Shown: positions 18,148 through 27,896 of the stretch, piece after piece
Numbering within the stretch: the stretch's first letter is position 1
How the letters are laid out: each line of letters opens with the position of its first letter
NCBI GenBank assembly: GCA_963801255.1
Contig: CAWDEC010000019.1
Coordinates: 124,001 to 188,000, forward strand
Source of the DNA: JAICXG01 sp963801255
GTDB lineage: Bacteria; Verrucomicrobiota; Verrucomicrobiia; Chthoniobacterales; UBA10450
Length of the DNA: 64,000 nt
Direction: 5' to 3'
Program-made: the position numbers and the translations under genes
The notes under the pieces: model-generated
Seen by the model: the letters and a program-made list of their open reading frames with translations, nothing else
Database searches by the model: none
What the model was told of the DNA's origin: nothing

Positions 18148-20568
18148 ATGAATGACCTTCGCTTCGCCTTACGCCAACTCCTGAAGTCTCCCGGCTTCAG
18201 TCTCCTCGCCATCATCACGCTCGCCCTCGGGATCGGTGTGAACACGGCCATCTTCAGCCTGATCGACGCTCTTTTCCTGCACGGTCTGACCTTTGAAAAT
18301 CCAGATCGCCTCGTTGTCATCGAGGCGGAAGCGAAGGAGCGAAATCTTGAACACCTGTCGATGTCGGTGCCGCGTTTCTGGCATTTTCGCGATAGCCAGA
18401 CCGTTTTTTCCAACATCGCCGCCGACACCGGTACGACCTATATCCTCACCGGCGCGGGCGATCCGCTACAGCTCTTTGGTGGCCATCTCACCGCGAACTA
18501 CTTTCAAACGTTAGGCATTCAGCCGATTCTCGGCCGACTCTTTCGTCCCGAGGAAGAAGAGAGAGGCGACGTCGCAATTGTCACAGACGCCTTTTGGCAT
18601 AAACAACTGGGGTCGGATCCCAACGTTATCGGCCGCAGCCTGACGTTGAATGGTCTGCCCACGACGATCGTAGGCGTGATTCGTAAGCCACCGGTCGCCT
18701 GGTTTGGACCGGACGCGGCAATTTTCACGACCAAGCCCTTCGAACTCCAGGGCTTTTCACGCGAACGACTCATGCGCGGTCTCAGTTATTTGCGCGTTGT
18801 CGGGCGCCTCAAGCCCGGCCTGACAATGGCGCAGGCGGGCGCCGCGATGCCGGTGCTCGCGCAAAGTTACCGCGCACAGTGGCCGGATAATGCGGATAAC
18901 AGCTGGACACCGGTCGTTGTCACCGCGTCGCAAAATGCACTCGGCACGTTGCGTGATCCCTTTGTCCTTTTGCTCGCGGCGGTCGCGGCGGTCTTGCTCA
19001 TCGCCTGCAGCAATGTGGCGAATCTTCTGCTCGTCCGATTCAGCGGACGCCGTCGCGAGATCTCTCTTCGCATGGCGTTAGGCGCGTCGCGCGGTGGAGT
19101 CGTTAGGCTCTTTGTCTTTGAAAGCATGCTCGTCAGCCTGATTGCCGGTGTCGTTGGCGTCGCCCTGGCGCTCTGGCTTGTCTCCGCAGTGCCGAATCTG
19201 GCGGCTGATGCTTTGCCGGTCGAAAAATCGCTCGGCCTCAACCCAGTAGTTCTCATTTTTACCGTCGCCCTCTCGCTCCTCACCGGTTTTCTCATGGGTC
19301 TATATCCGGCCTGGCAGAGTTCCCGCGCCGATCTGGTCGAAGGTTTAAAGGAAGGGGGTCGTTCAGTCAGCGGGAGTAAAAATCAGCATCGTTTTCGTCG
19401 CGGCCTGGTTGCGGCGCAGGTTGGTTTGTCTGTCGTGCTGTTAGCGGGCGCCGCTTTGCTCATCGCCAGTTTCATTCGCCTGAGTAATCAAGAAGCCGGC
19501 TTCAGTCCAAAAAACTTGTGGAGCGCGATTGTCGGCCTGCCGGGCACGCGTTACACGGATGGCGCGGCGATAGCACGCTTCGCGGAACGTCTTCAAAACG
19601 AACTGCGAACCACACCCGGTGTCGAAGCCGTCGCTCTTACCGATGGTCTGCCCTTGACCGGTTCTTCCAGCGCGTCGCCCTACTCGCGCACGGAGGGTAA
19701 CCCGCTTCCCATGAATCAACGCCCGCTTGGTTTAACGAGAGCGGTGAGCCCGGGGCTCTTGCAGACCCTTGGTATCCCGCTGCTGGCCGGACGCGATTTC
19801 AACGAGCATGATGGAATCGACAAACCACCGGTCGTCATTCTGAGTAAATCGACCGCGCGCCGTCTTTTCCCAAACGAGAACCCGATCGGGAAATCGATGC
19901 TCTTCGGAACCGACAACAACATGGGCATCCGGACCGAAATTATAGGCGTGGCCGGGGATGTTCGCTCGCTTCGACTCGACCAAACGAACGACGTGGAGTT
20001 TTACCGATCCTTCGCGCAACGCACATCGCCCTACATGTTTGTGGTGGTGCGAAGTCACGGTTCGGTCGAGGCGACGACGCGTTTGGTGAAGGGCGGGCTC
20101 AGTCGGATTGACGCCGGCCTGCCTCTTATTCAGCCCAACAGCGTGGAAACGATCGTCGACCAATCGTTAGGCCAGCGCCGTCTAACGATGGCTTTGCTCG
20201 GAGGGTTCGCCGTCATCGCTTTCCTTCTCGCGACGGTTGGTATTTACGGCGCAGTCGCCTATACGGTCGAACAGCGCACGAGCGAGATCGGAGTCCGCAT
20301 GGCGCTCGGCGCACAGACCCGCGATGTGCTTTCCCTGGTCGTTAAGCAGGGTATGTCGCCGGTGGCGCTTGGACTCGTCGTGGGAATCGCGGCCGCACTC
20401 TTCCTCGGGCGTTTGCTGGCGACGCAACTTTATGAAGTCTCCGCCACCAATCCGCTCTTTCTCGCCGGCACCGCCGGGTTGCTGGGGATTGTCGGCTTTT
20501 TCGCCTGCCTTCTACCGGCCCGACGCGCCATGCTCGTGAATCCAATCGACGCGCTTCGCGCCGAGTGA
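18148..20568 (+). CDS. ADOP-type permease, paralogue 9
   Basis: This is an 806-residue duplicated MacB-PCD/FtsX permease, MNDLRFALRQLLKSPGFS to PARRAMLVNPIDALRAE. It is among the more divergent members: the usual LLRPLPYP after TM1 reads FLHGLTFENP, and the first FtsX block has LLIACSNVANLLLVRFSGRR. Exact 9-mers encode VR at 19100 and SLG at 20164. The latter is followed 9 bases later by an inverted near-copy (20180-20188), so TCGTTAG and CTAACGA arms (20164-20170 and 20182-20188) could pair within the coding sequence. One-mismatch copies are at 18508 and 19075. No Shine-Dalgarno sequence is evident before the ATG, and the 18-base spacer after the stop carries a 9-mer. Confidence 0.91.
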   Translation: MNDLRFALRQLLKSPGFSLLAIITLALGIGVNTAIFSLIDALFLHGLTFENPDRLVVIEAEAKERNLEHLSMSVPRFWHFRDSQTVFSNIAADTGTTYILTGAGDPLQLFGGHLTANYFQTLGIQPILGRLFRPEEEERGDVAIVTDAFWHKQLGSDPNVIGRSLTLNGLPTTIVGVIRKPPVAWFGPDAAIFTTKPFELQGFSRERLMRGLSYLRVVGRLKPGLTMAQAGAAMPVLAQSYRAQWPDNADNSWTPVVVTASQNALGTLRDPFVLLLAAVAAVLLIACSNVANLLLVRFSGRRREISLRMALGASRGGVVRLFVFESMLVSLIAGVVGVALALWLVSAVPNLAADALPVEKSLGLNPVVLIFTVALSLLTGFLMGLYPAWQSSRADLVEGLKEGGRSVSGSKNQHRFRRGLVAAQVGLSVVLLAGAALLIASFIRLSNQEAGFSPKNLWSAIVGLPGTRYTDGAAIARFAERLQNELRTTPGVEAVALTDGLPLTGSSSASPYSRTEGNPLPMNQRPLGLTRAVSPGLLQTLGIPLLAGRDFNEHDGIDKPPVVILSKSTARRLFPNENPIGKSMLFGTDNNMGIRTEIIGVAGDVRSLRLDQTNDVEFYRSFAQRTSPYMFVVVRSHGSVEATTRLVKGGLSRIDAGLPLIQPNSVETIVDQSLGQRRLTMALLGGFAVIAFLLATVGIYGAVAYTVEQRTSEIGVRMALGAQTRDVLSLVVKQGMSPVALGLVVGIAAALFLGRLLATQLYEVSATNPLFLAGTAGLLGIVGFFACLLPARRAMLVNPIDALRAE

Positions 20569-20586
20569 TCGATTCGTTAGGCGAAA

Positions 20587-23028
20587 GTGAACACCTTTGA
20601 GGTTCGTTATGCCGTACGTTCGTTGCTTAAGCAGCCGGGTTTTACCGTCGCCGCGATCCTGACTCTTGCGCTCGGGCTGGGCGCCGCGACCGCGATCTTC
20701 AGTGCGGTCGATGCCGTCCTGTTGCGACCCGCGCCATTTCCCGCCCCGGATCGGCTCGTCGAAATTCGTGAGCTCGACGAGGACGGCCGCGGAATGCCGG
20801 TGTGCGAACCCAACTACAACGATCTCGCGGCGCGCAATCACAGTTTCGAAGCGATCGCGCGTGACGCGGTTTGGATGCAGGCGGTCGCGGGCGGGAATCA
20901 ACCGCAGCGCGTCAATGCCTCACCTGTCTCGGGCGATTTCTTCCGCGCGCTCGGCGTGCACCCGGTGCGCGGTCGCTTTTTTTCCGGGGCAAATGTTGGC
21001 GACGTCGCGGTAGTCAGTTACGGATTCTGGAACCGTCAGCTCGGCGCGGTCGAAAATCTCGAAGGGAAAACGCTGCGTTTCGCGAATCGCAGCTTCGCCG
21101 TCATCGGTGTCATGCCGCCGGGAACAGAATATCCGAGCGGCGTGGATGTCTGGTATCCGGCGGAAATTTATCCCGCCAACACTTCGCGCAGTGGTCACAA
21201 CTGGCGTGTGGTCGCGCGGGTAAAACCGGACGTGACGCTCGAACAGGCGCGCGCGGATATCGCGACGATCGGACAGCAGTTGAAACAGACCTACGGGCAC
21301 GAGATCGACGCGGTGAGTTTCGCGGCGTTGCCGTTGCGTGAGCGCAGTGTGCAGGACGTCCGGCGCATTTTGTTTGTCCTGTGCGGCGCGGTGGGCGTTT
21401 TACTGCTCATCGCGGTATCGAACGTTGGCAATCTCCTGCTCGTTAGGGCAACTGTCCGTCGGACGGAGACGGCGTTGCGCGCCGCGCTCGGCGCCTCGAG
21501 GACGCAACTGGCGCGACAGTTCATTCTCGAAGCTCTTCTGCTCACCCTGGGCGGCGCGGCCCTCGGCGCGGTGCTATCAATCTGGGGAGTCGATCTGCAT
21601 TGTCGGCTTGTATCACGGAAATCTTCCGCAGGTCGGGCGCATCGGCATTGATGTAAAAGTGCTCTTCTTTTCGTTAGGCATTGCGCTCATTCTTGGAATT
21701 GCGCTCGGCCTCGTGCCGGCGATCCACACCTCGCGCAATCAATTGCAGAACGATTTGCAGGAGGCGGGTCGCAGCGGATCGACCGGTCGCGCGAATCGCC
21801 GCATGCGCAACGGACTCATCATCGCGCAGATCGCGCTCACTTTGATTCTGCTCGTCGGCGCGGGCTTACTCGGCCGCAGTTTTCAGCAGCTCCTCGCAGT
21901 CAATCCCGGATTCATTCCGCAGAGTTCAGTGGCGATGACGATTTCGCTGCCCGATACGGATAATGCGTCGGCGCAACGAAAACTCGCTCAATTTTGCCAG
22001 CGGCTACTCGTTAGGCTGGAAAGTATTCCCGGTGTGAGCAGCGTTGGCGCCATCGATGCCTTGCCCATGAGCGGCGATGGATCGAACGGCCGTTTCATTG
22101 TCGAAGAGGGTGGTGTGACGGTGAGTTCGATGGAGGAGTTCTCGAAGAAAATGGTCACGCTCCTCGGGACCGATCGCATCGGTGACGCACAGCATCGTGT
22201 AGTGAGTGGCGGCTATTTTGCCACGATGCAAATTCCGCTGCTGCGTGGACGCACCTTCCAGGAAAGCGATGGGCCAGACAATCCGCACGTGGCCGTGATC
22301 AGCGACGTCGCTCGCTGCGCCGCTATTTTCCAAATGCTGAGCCACTCGGAAAGCAGATTCAGTTCGGAAACATGGATGGCGATCTGCACTTGCTGAACGT
22401 CGTTGGTGTGGTGGGTGACGTGCGCGACAAAACGCTCGCTGCGGAACCGCAGCCGACCGTCTACGTAAACTATTTTCAGCGCGGCTCGTTATCGGATTTT
22501 TCCTACGTCGTGCGCGCACGGAGTGAAGCGAGCGCGTTGATCAGCGCGATGCGGCGCGAAGCGCAAGCCGCGAATCCCGAGATGCCGATCAAGTTCGAAA
22601 CGCTCGAGCAACTTGTCTCATCCTCACTCGATGACCGGCGTTTCAGCATCGTGATGGTTGGCGTCTTTGCGGGCGCCGCGCTCCTCCTCGCGATGGTTGG
22701 ACTTTATGGCGTGATGGCTTTTCTCACCTCACAACGCACGCGCGAGATCGGTATTCGCATGGCCTTGGGCGCACAACGCAGGGCGATGCTTGGGTTGATC
22801 TTGCGACAAAGTTTTGCGCTCGTTCTCGCTGGTATTGCGATTGGAATTCTTGGAGCACTTACCGGCACGCGTTTGCTCGCCTCGCTTCTTTACGGCGTGA
22901 GCACGACTGATCTCGCAACTTATCTGGCGGTCGTCCTGCTCCTTTCGGCAAGCGCTCTTTTCGCCAGCTTCGTTCCGGCGCGACGTGCGACAAAGGTCAA
23001 TCCCATCGAAGCATTGCGCGCGGAATGA
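20587..23028 (+). pseudogene. ADOP-type permease, paralogue 10, two frameshifts
   Basis: Family-like sequence runs through three frames: 20587 to about 21598, about 21600 to about 22314, then to 23028. The total equals 813 codons, the normal family length. The first break follows WGVDL near 21598 and looks like one extra base before the IVGLYHGNLP coding. The second lies near 22314, between VAVISDVA and RRYFPNAEPLG coding, and looks like one missing base. Net shift is zero and the middle part has no stop in its own frame, so these may be consensus errors rather than decay. The start is GTG (VNTFEVRYAVRSLLKQPGF). It ends PARRATKVNPIEALRAE. Exact 9-mers lie just upstream (20574), inside (21671 SLG, 22008 VR) and just after the stop (23030). 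If read literally the product is truncated near residue 354. Confidence 0.85.
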
Positions 23029-23032
23029 TTCG

Positions 23033-23563
23033 TTAGGCGTGCTTTTCGGTGAAACGGGCGAGCAGCCAGCAAAGGTCTGAGAGGCGATTGAGGTAGCGTA
23101 GAATCTCGTTGTTCGGCTGTTTGGAATGATCGAGAGACGCCACCTGGCGCTCGGCGCGGCGGCAGACAGTGCGGGCAAAATCGAGCGCGGCGCCGACAGG
23201 AGTATTTCCCGGCATAACCCATCCCTTGCCGTAGAGAGATTTATCCTTTTCCAGGTCTTCAACCTGCCCCGTCAGTCGATCGACCATCGCCGAGGTCGTT
23301 AGGCTGAAGCCGTCTTTCTGGTAGCGCGGCAAATCCTCTGGCGCGGTCGCCAGTTCGCCCATGACGGTGATCAACTCCTTCTGGATGGACAAAATCTGCT
23401 CGGAGACAAGCGACTCGTGGTCGGCTGCTCGAGCCAGGCCGAGAGCGGCGTTCAGTTCGTCGACGCAACCGTAGGCTTCAACACGCGGATCTGTCTTCGG
23501 CACACGCCGGCCATACATGAGCGAAGTCTCGCCGGCATCACCAGTTTTCGTCGCGATCGACAA
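23033..23563 (-). CDS. cobO: ATP:cob(I)alamin adenosyltransferase, PduO type
   Basis: This 176-residue enzyme of the PduO/MMAB family transfers adenosyl from ATP to cob(I)alamin to form coenzyme B12 in the cytoplasm. Diagnostic pieces are TKTGDAGETSL (5-15) for ATP binding, RVEAYGCVDELNA (27-39), RTVCRRAER (131-139) and LRYLNRLSD (155-163). Length is typical. The symbol is the generic one; the fold is PduO-like, not the unrelated CobA/BtuR type. The gene lies downstream of rpoC on the same strand but beyond a strong terminator, so it is probably transcribed separately. I found no cobalamin riboswitch in the 176-base upstream gap. It converges tail to tail with the last ADOP gene. Its TAA stop is supplied by the 9-mer at 23030-23038. 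Another exact copy at 23296 encodes LT. Confidence 0.92.
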   Translation of the reverse strand: MSIATKTGDAGETSLMYGRRVPKTDPRVEAYGCVDELNAALGLARAADHESLVSEQILSIQKELITVMGELATAPEDLPRYQKDGFSLTTSAMVDRLTGQVEDLEKDKSLYGKGWVMPGNTPVGAALDFARTVCRRAERQVASLDHSKQPNNEILRYLNRLSDLCWLLARFTEKHA

Positions 23564-23675
23564 GGCTAGTTGCGGTGGCCGCCAGGGTGGCTGACGACAT
23601 CATCGCGATCGCGGAGGTGTTGCAAGTTGAGCATGAGACTTTATCCCGCCTCCGCTCGGCGTGGTCAACAAAAGG

Positions 23676-23711
23676 AAAACGCCGGACCATCTCGCGACGG
23701 CCCGGCGTTTT
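23676..23711 (-). terminator. Rho-independent-type terminator after rpoC
   Basis: There is a perfect 10-base inverted repeat with arms AAAACGCCGG (23676-23685) and CCGGCGTTTT (23702-23711) and a 16-base loop. It lies 29 bases beyond the rpoC stop. Read on the minus strand, the stem is followed by a T-rich stretch (CCTTTTGTT). It most likely ends the rplA-rplJ-rplL-rpoB-rpoC transcript. Confidence 0.85.
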
Positions 23712-23739
23712 CGGAAAGCCTCGTCTCGTTAGGTCAGGC

Positions 23740-26700
23740 TTAGCCGAGAGCGGGCTGGACTTCCGGTTCTTCCATCAGCGGTGCGCCAACGTGTTCGCCA
23801 AGCTCGATGAGTTTAATCTCGCGATGACCAGGAAAACCGGTGCCGGCCGGAATCAAATGACCCATGATGACATTTTCCTTAAAGCCGCGCAGCCGATCGA
23901 CCTTGCCCAGCGTGGCCGCTTCCGTGAGGACGCGGGTGGTATCCTGGAACGAGGCAGCACTGATGAAGCTGTCGGTTTCGAGTGAGGCTTTGGTGATGCC
24001 TAACAATACCGGCGTTGCTTCCGCGGGCTTGCCGCCCTGATCGACGACGCGCTTGTTTTCCGCTTCGAAGTCGAGTCGGTCGATCTGATCGCCCCAAAGG
24101 AGCGAGGTATCGCCCGGATCGGTGATGCGCACTTTGCGCAGCATTTGCCTAACGATGATCTCGATGTGTTTGTCGTTGATCTCCACACCTTGGAGGCGGT
24201 AAACCTCCTGCACTTCGTTCACGAGGTGCTCTTGCAAATCCTGCGGTCCGCAAACCTCGAGGATTTCGTGCGGCACGATTGGACCTTCGGTCAGCTGCTG
24301 GCCTTTCCGGACAAAGTCGCCCTTAAAGACGATGATGTGTTTGACGAGCGGAATGAGGTGTTCCTCTTCATTGCCCGTCTCCGCATCCTTGAGAATGAGT
24401 TTCCGTTTGCCGCGGACGGTTCCGCCCATCTCGACAATGCCGTCGATCTTGGCGATCTCGGCTGCGTCTTTCGGACGGCGCGCCTCGAAGAGCTCTGCGA
24501 CGCGTGGCAGACCGCCGGTGATGTCTTTGGTCTTGGCAACTTTTCGCGGCGTCTTAGCGAGCAACGCGCCGGCGCGCATCTTCTGATTCGGTTCCACGAT
24601 GACGTGCGCTCCCGCCGGGATGGAGTAGCTCGCCGCGACTTCGCCGTCATCACCCACGATGACGATCTGCGGATGCAAGTCTTCCTTGTGCTCGATGATG
24701 ACCGTGCCCATGAGGCCGGTCGCTTCGTCCACCTCGCGCTTGATCGTAACGCCAGCGATCATGTCACGAAAGTCGACCTTGCCGCTTTTCTCCGTGAGGA
24801 TCGGGACGTTATAAGGATCCCATTGCACGAAGGTCTCGCCTTTCTTCACTTTGGCGCCGTCGGCTACAGAAATGACTGAGCCGATAACGATGTTGTAGCG
24901 CTCGATCTCGCGGCCTTCATCGTTATGCAATGTGATCGAAGCATTCTTGTTGAGCGCGATCCAGTTGCCGTCGAGCGATTGCACGGTGCGCAGATCGTTG
25001 AATTGCACGGTGGCGTCGTTCTTCGCCTTAATGATCGGCTGTTTGAAAGTCTGGCTCGCCGTGCCGCCGATGTGGAAGGTCCGCATCGTTAACTGGGTTC
25101 CGGGTTCACCGATCGATTGTGCGGCAATGATGCCGACTGCTTCGCCGAGTTTCACGAATTGGCCGGTTGCGAGGTTGCGTCCGTAGCAATGAGCGCAAAC
25201 ACCACGGCCACATTCGCAGGTGAGGACGGAGCGGATTTTGAGTTGCTCGACGCCGACCTTTTCGATGGCGGCGGCAATCTGTTCGTCAATGAGCTGGTTT
25301 GCCTTTACGACTTTCTTTTTTGTCACCGGGTCGACTACGGTTTCGCAGCTCACGCGACCAACGATGCGCGTTGCGAGATCGACCACTTCTTCGTCGCCCT
25401 CGTAGATGGAACGGACGGTAATGCCGTTGACGGTGCCGCAATCGATCTCGTTGATGATCACGTCCTGCGACGCGTCGACCAGTTTTCTCGTTAGGTAACC
25501 GGAGTCGGCGGTTTTGAGTGCCGTATCGGCCAATCCTTTGCGGGCGCCGTGGGTAGAGATGAAGTACTCGAGCACGGTGAGGCCTTCACGGAAGTTGGAG
25601 GTGATCGGGCGCTCGATAATTTCGCCGGAAGGCTTCGCCATCAAACCGCGCATGCCGGCGAGCTGTTTGACCTGCTGGCGATTACCGCGCGCGCCGGAAT
25701 CGACCATGAGGAAGACCGGGTTCAGTTCCTTGCGACCGTCGTTATGCTCGAGGGTGCGGAACATGACGTTGGAGATTTCGTCACCGGCGTGCGTCCAGAT
25801 ATCGATAATCTTGTTGTAACGTTCGCCGTCGGTGATGATGCCTTTGCGGTATTGCTGCTCGACCTGCTTGATCTGCTTGTAGGCGTTAGCGAGCTGAAGC
25901 TCTTTCTCCTTCGGAATGATCATGTCGGAGATGCCGATGGAGACGCCAGCCTTGGTCGCTTCGCGGAAACCGAGTTCCTTCAGGCGATCGAGTGTCTCGA
26001 CAGTGCCTTGCTGACCGGCAACCTGGTAGCAACGCCAAATAATGTCGCTGAGTTGTTTCTTCCCAGCAGCCTTGTTGAAGAAGCCAAGACCCTGCGGCCA
26101 AATCTGATTGAAAATGACACGCCCGGCGGTGGTCTCCATCACGCGCGTTTCCTTGTCGCCATAGACAGTGTCTTTGCCCAAGTCCGGATTCCTAAAGCGA
26201 ATGCGATCGTGTGTTTTGATCGCGCCGTCCGCCATGGCGAACTCGACTTCCGTCGGGTTATCAAAGAGTGGCAGGCGCGACTCAGCCGCGGCACCGGCGG
26301 CGCGACGTGGGTTCTGCGTGAGATAATAACAACCCAACGTGATGTCCTGTGACGGAGTGGTGATTGGCTTGCCGCTCGAAGGCGAGAAAATGTTGTTCGG
26401 CGCGAGCATGAGCATGCGCGCTTCCATTTGCGCCTCTACCGAGAGAGGCACGTGCACTGCCATCTGGTCGCCGTCAAAGTCGGCATTGTAAGCGGTGCAG
26501 ACGAGCGGGTGAATGCGGATCGCTTCGCCCTCAATCAGAAGCGGCTCGAATGCCTGGATCGACAGGCGATGCAGAGTCGGCGCGCGGTTCAGGAGAACCG
26601 GGTGACCCTTCGTTACCTCTTCAAGGATGTCCCAGACCTCTGGCGTCTGGCGTTCGATCATTTTCTTCGCGCTCCGCACGGTGTGGACGTAGCCGCGATC

Positions 26701-27861
26701 CTTTAGCTGCCGGATGATGAATGGCTCGAACAAGACGAGCGCCATCTTCTTTGGCAGGCCGCACTGATGCAGTTTGAGTTCCGGACCGATGACGATGACG
26801 GAGCGGCCCGAGTAATCGACGCGTTTGCCCAACAAATTCTGACGGAAGCGTCCGCCCTTGCCCTTGAGCATGTCGCTGAGCGACTTGAGCGGACGATTGC
26901 CGGCGCCGGTGACCGCGCGGCCATGACGGCCGTTGTCGAAAAGTGCATCCACTGCCTCCTGCAACATGCGCTTCTCGTTGCGGATGATGACATCCGGAGT
27001 CTTGAGTTGGAGGAGATTCTTAAGCCGGTTGTTACGGTTAATGACGCGACGATAGAGATCGTTCAGATCGGAGGTGGCGAAGCGTCCGCCTTCGAGCGGA
27101 ACGAGCGGGCGAAGGTCCGGCGGAATGACCGGGAGCACTTCGAGAACCATCCATTCGGGACGTGAGTGGGAATTTTGGAAGCCCTGCACCAGTTTCAAAC
27201 GCTTCGCCAGTTTCTTGCGAATCTGTTTGCTCTTGGTGTTGCCCATCGCTTCCTCGAGTTCCTTGTTCAGCTTGGCAAGATCGATTTCGCTCATGAGCGT
27301 CTTGACCGCCTCGGCGCCCATACCGGCTTTGAAATCTTCTCCGTACTGCTCTTGCGCCTCACGGAATTCCACTTCCGTCAGAAGCTGAGTTTTCGTTAGA
27401 GGCGTGTTGCCCGGATCGATCACGATGTAGTCCTCGTAATAGATGACGCGCTCCAACTGGCGGGCGCTCATATCGAGCATGAGACCGAGGCGCGATGGCA
27501 TGCATTTGTAGAACCAAATGTGCGAAACCGGCACCGCCAACTCGATGTGGCCCATGCGTTCGCGACGGACGCGCGCGAGCGTCACTTCCACGCCGCAGCG
27601 ATCGCAAATCACGCCTTTGTGTTTGATTCGCTTGTATTTGCCGCAGGAGCATTCCCAGTCGCGGGTCGGACCGAAAATGCGCTCGCAGAAGAGCCCGCCC
27701 TTCTCCGGTTTGAAGGTGCGATAATTGATTGTCTCGGGGTTCTTGACTTCGCCTTTGCTCCAGGAACGCATCGTGTCGCTGGAAGCGACGCCGATGGCGA
27801 CCTGATCGAAGCCGACGGGGCGCTCTTCGCCCACTAACTCACGCCAGGAATGTTCGTTCAT
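23740..27861 (-). CDS. rpoC: RNA polymerase beta' subunit
   Basis: This 1373-residue catalytic subunit of RNA polymerase is at the usual bacterial length. The N-terminal zinc site is intact (C59, C71, C73, C86, C89). The catalytic loop NADFDGDQMAVH, about a third of the way in, carries the three magnesium-binding aspartates. The second zinc site (CECGRGVCAHCYGRNL) and the trigger-loop/jaw region follow. The C-terminal segment contains the expected LIPAGTGFPGHREI. It sits 35 bases downstream of rpoB and is clearly co-transcribed. Only one exact 9-mer is present (24147, encoding VR in IIVRQML) in over 4 kb, with a few near copies (23998, 25488). No large lineage insert is obvious to me. Confidence 0.98.
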   Translation of the reverse strand: MNEHSWRELVGEERPVGFDQVAIGVASSDTMRSWSKGEVKNPETINYRTFKPEKGGLFCERIFGPTRDWECSCGKYKRIKHKGVICDRCGVEVTLARVRRERMGHIELAVPVSHIWFYKCMPSRLGLMLDMSARQLERVIYYEDYIVIDPGNTPLTKTQLLTEVEFREAQEQYGEDFKAGMGAEAVKTLMSEIDLAKLNKELEEAMGNTKSKQIRKKLAKRLKLVQGFQNSHSRPEWMVLEVLPVIPPDLRPLVPLEGGRFATSDLNDLYRRVINRNNRLKNLLQLKTPDVIIRNEKRMLQEAVDALFDNGRHGRAVTGAGNRPLKSLSDMLKGKGGRFRQNLLGKRVDYSGRSVIVIGPELKLHQCGLPKKMALVLFEPFIIRQLKDRGYVHTVRSAKKMIERQTPEVWDILEEVTKGHPVLLNRAPTLHRLSIQAFEPLLIEGEAIRIHPLVCTAYNADFDGDQMAVHVPLSVEAQMEARMLMLAPNNIFSPSSGKPITTPSQDITLGCYYLTQNPRRAAGAAAESRLPLFDNPTEVEFAMADGAIKTHDRIRFRNPDLGKDTVYGDKETRVMETTAGRVIFNQIWPQGLGFFNKAAGKKQLSDIIWRCYQVAGQQGTVETLDRLKELGFREATKAGVSIGISDMIIPKEKELQLANAYKQIKQVEQQYRKGIITDGERYNKIIDIWTHAGDEISNVMFRTLEHNDGRKELNPVFLMVDSGARGNRQQVKQLAGMRGLMAKPSGEIIERPITSNFREGLTVLEYFISTHGARKGLADTALKTADSGYLTRKLVDASQDVIINEIDCGTVNGITVRSIYEGDEEVVDLATRIVGRVSCETVVDPVTKKKVVKANQLIDEQIAAAIEKVGVEQLKIRSVLTCECGRGVCAHCYGRNLATGQFVKLGEAVGIIAAQSIGEPGTQLTMRTFHIGGTASQTFKQPIIKAKNDATVQFNDLRTVQSLDGNWIALNKNASITLHNDEGREIERYNIVIGSVISVADGAKVKKGETFVQWDPYNVPILTEKSGKVDFRDMIAGVTIKREVDEATGLMGTVIIEHKEDLHPQIVIVGDDGEVAASYSIPAGAHVIVEPNQKMRAGALLAKTPRKVAKTKDITGGLPRVAELFEARRPKDAAEIAKIDGIVEMGGTVRGKRKLILKDAETGNEEEHLIPLVKHIIVFKGDFVRKGQQLTEGPIVPHEILEVCGPQDLQEHLVNEVQEVYRLQGVEINDKHIEIIVRQMLRKVRITDPGDTSLLWGDQIDRLDFEAENKRVVDQGGKPAEATPVLLGITKASLETDSFISAASFQDTTRVLTEAATLGKVDRLRGFKENVIMGHLIPAGTGFPGHREIKLIELGEHVGAPLMEEPEVQPALG

Positions 27862-27896
27862 AAATTGTTTCTAAGAATTGTTCAGCTGCGATTTGG

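Noticed and set aside
21338..23028. Two additional short permease genes after the last ADOP gene
   Set aside because: They are the middle and end of one frameshifted ADOP gene, as shown by continuous family alignment.
23564..23675. Cobalamin riboswitch upstream of the adenosyltransferase gene
   Set aside because: The available gap is too short after subtracting the rpoC terminator, and no B12-box-like sequence was seen.
23740..27861. Several open frames of 100-270 codons on the plus strand opposite rpoC
   Set aside because: Aspartate/valine-rich translations are typical of the antisense of conserved genes; no domain or ribosome site is evident.
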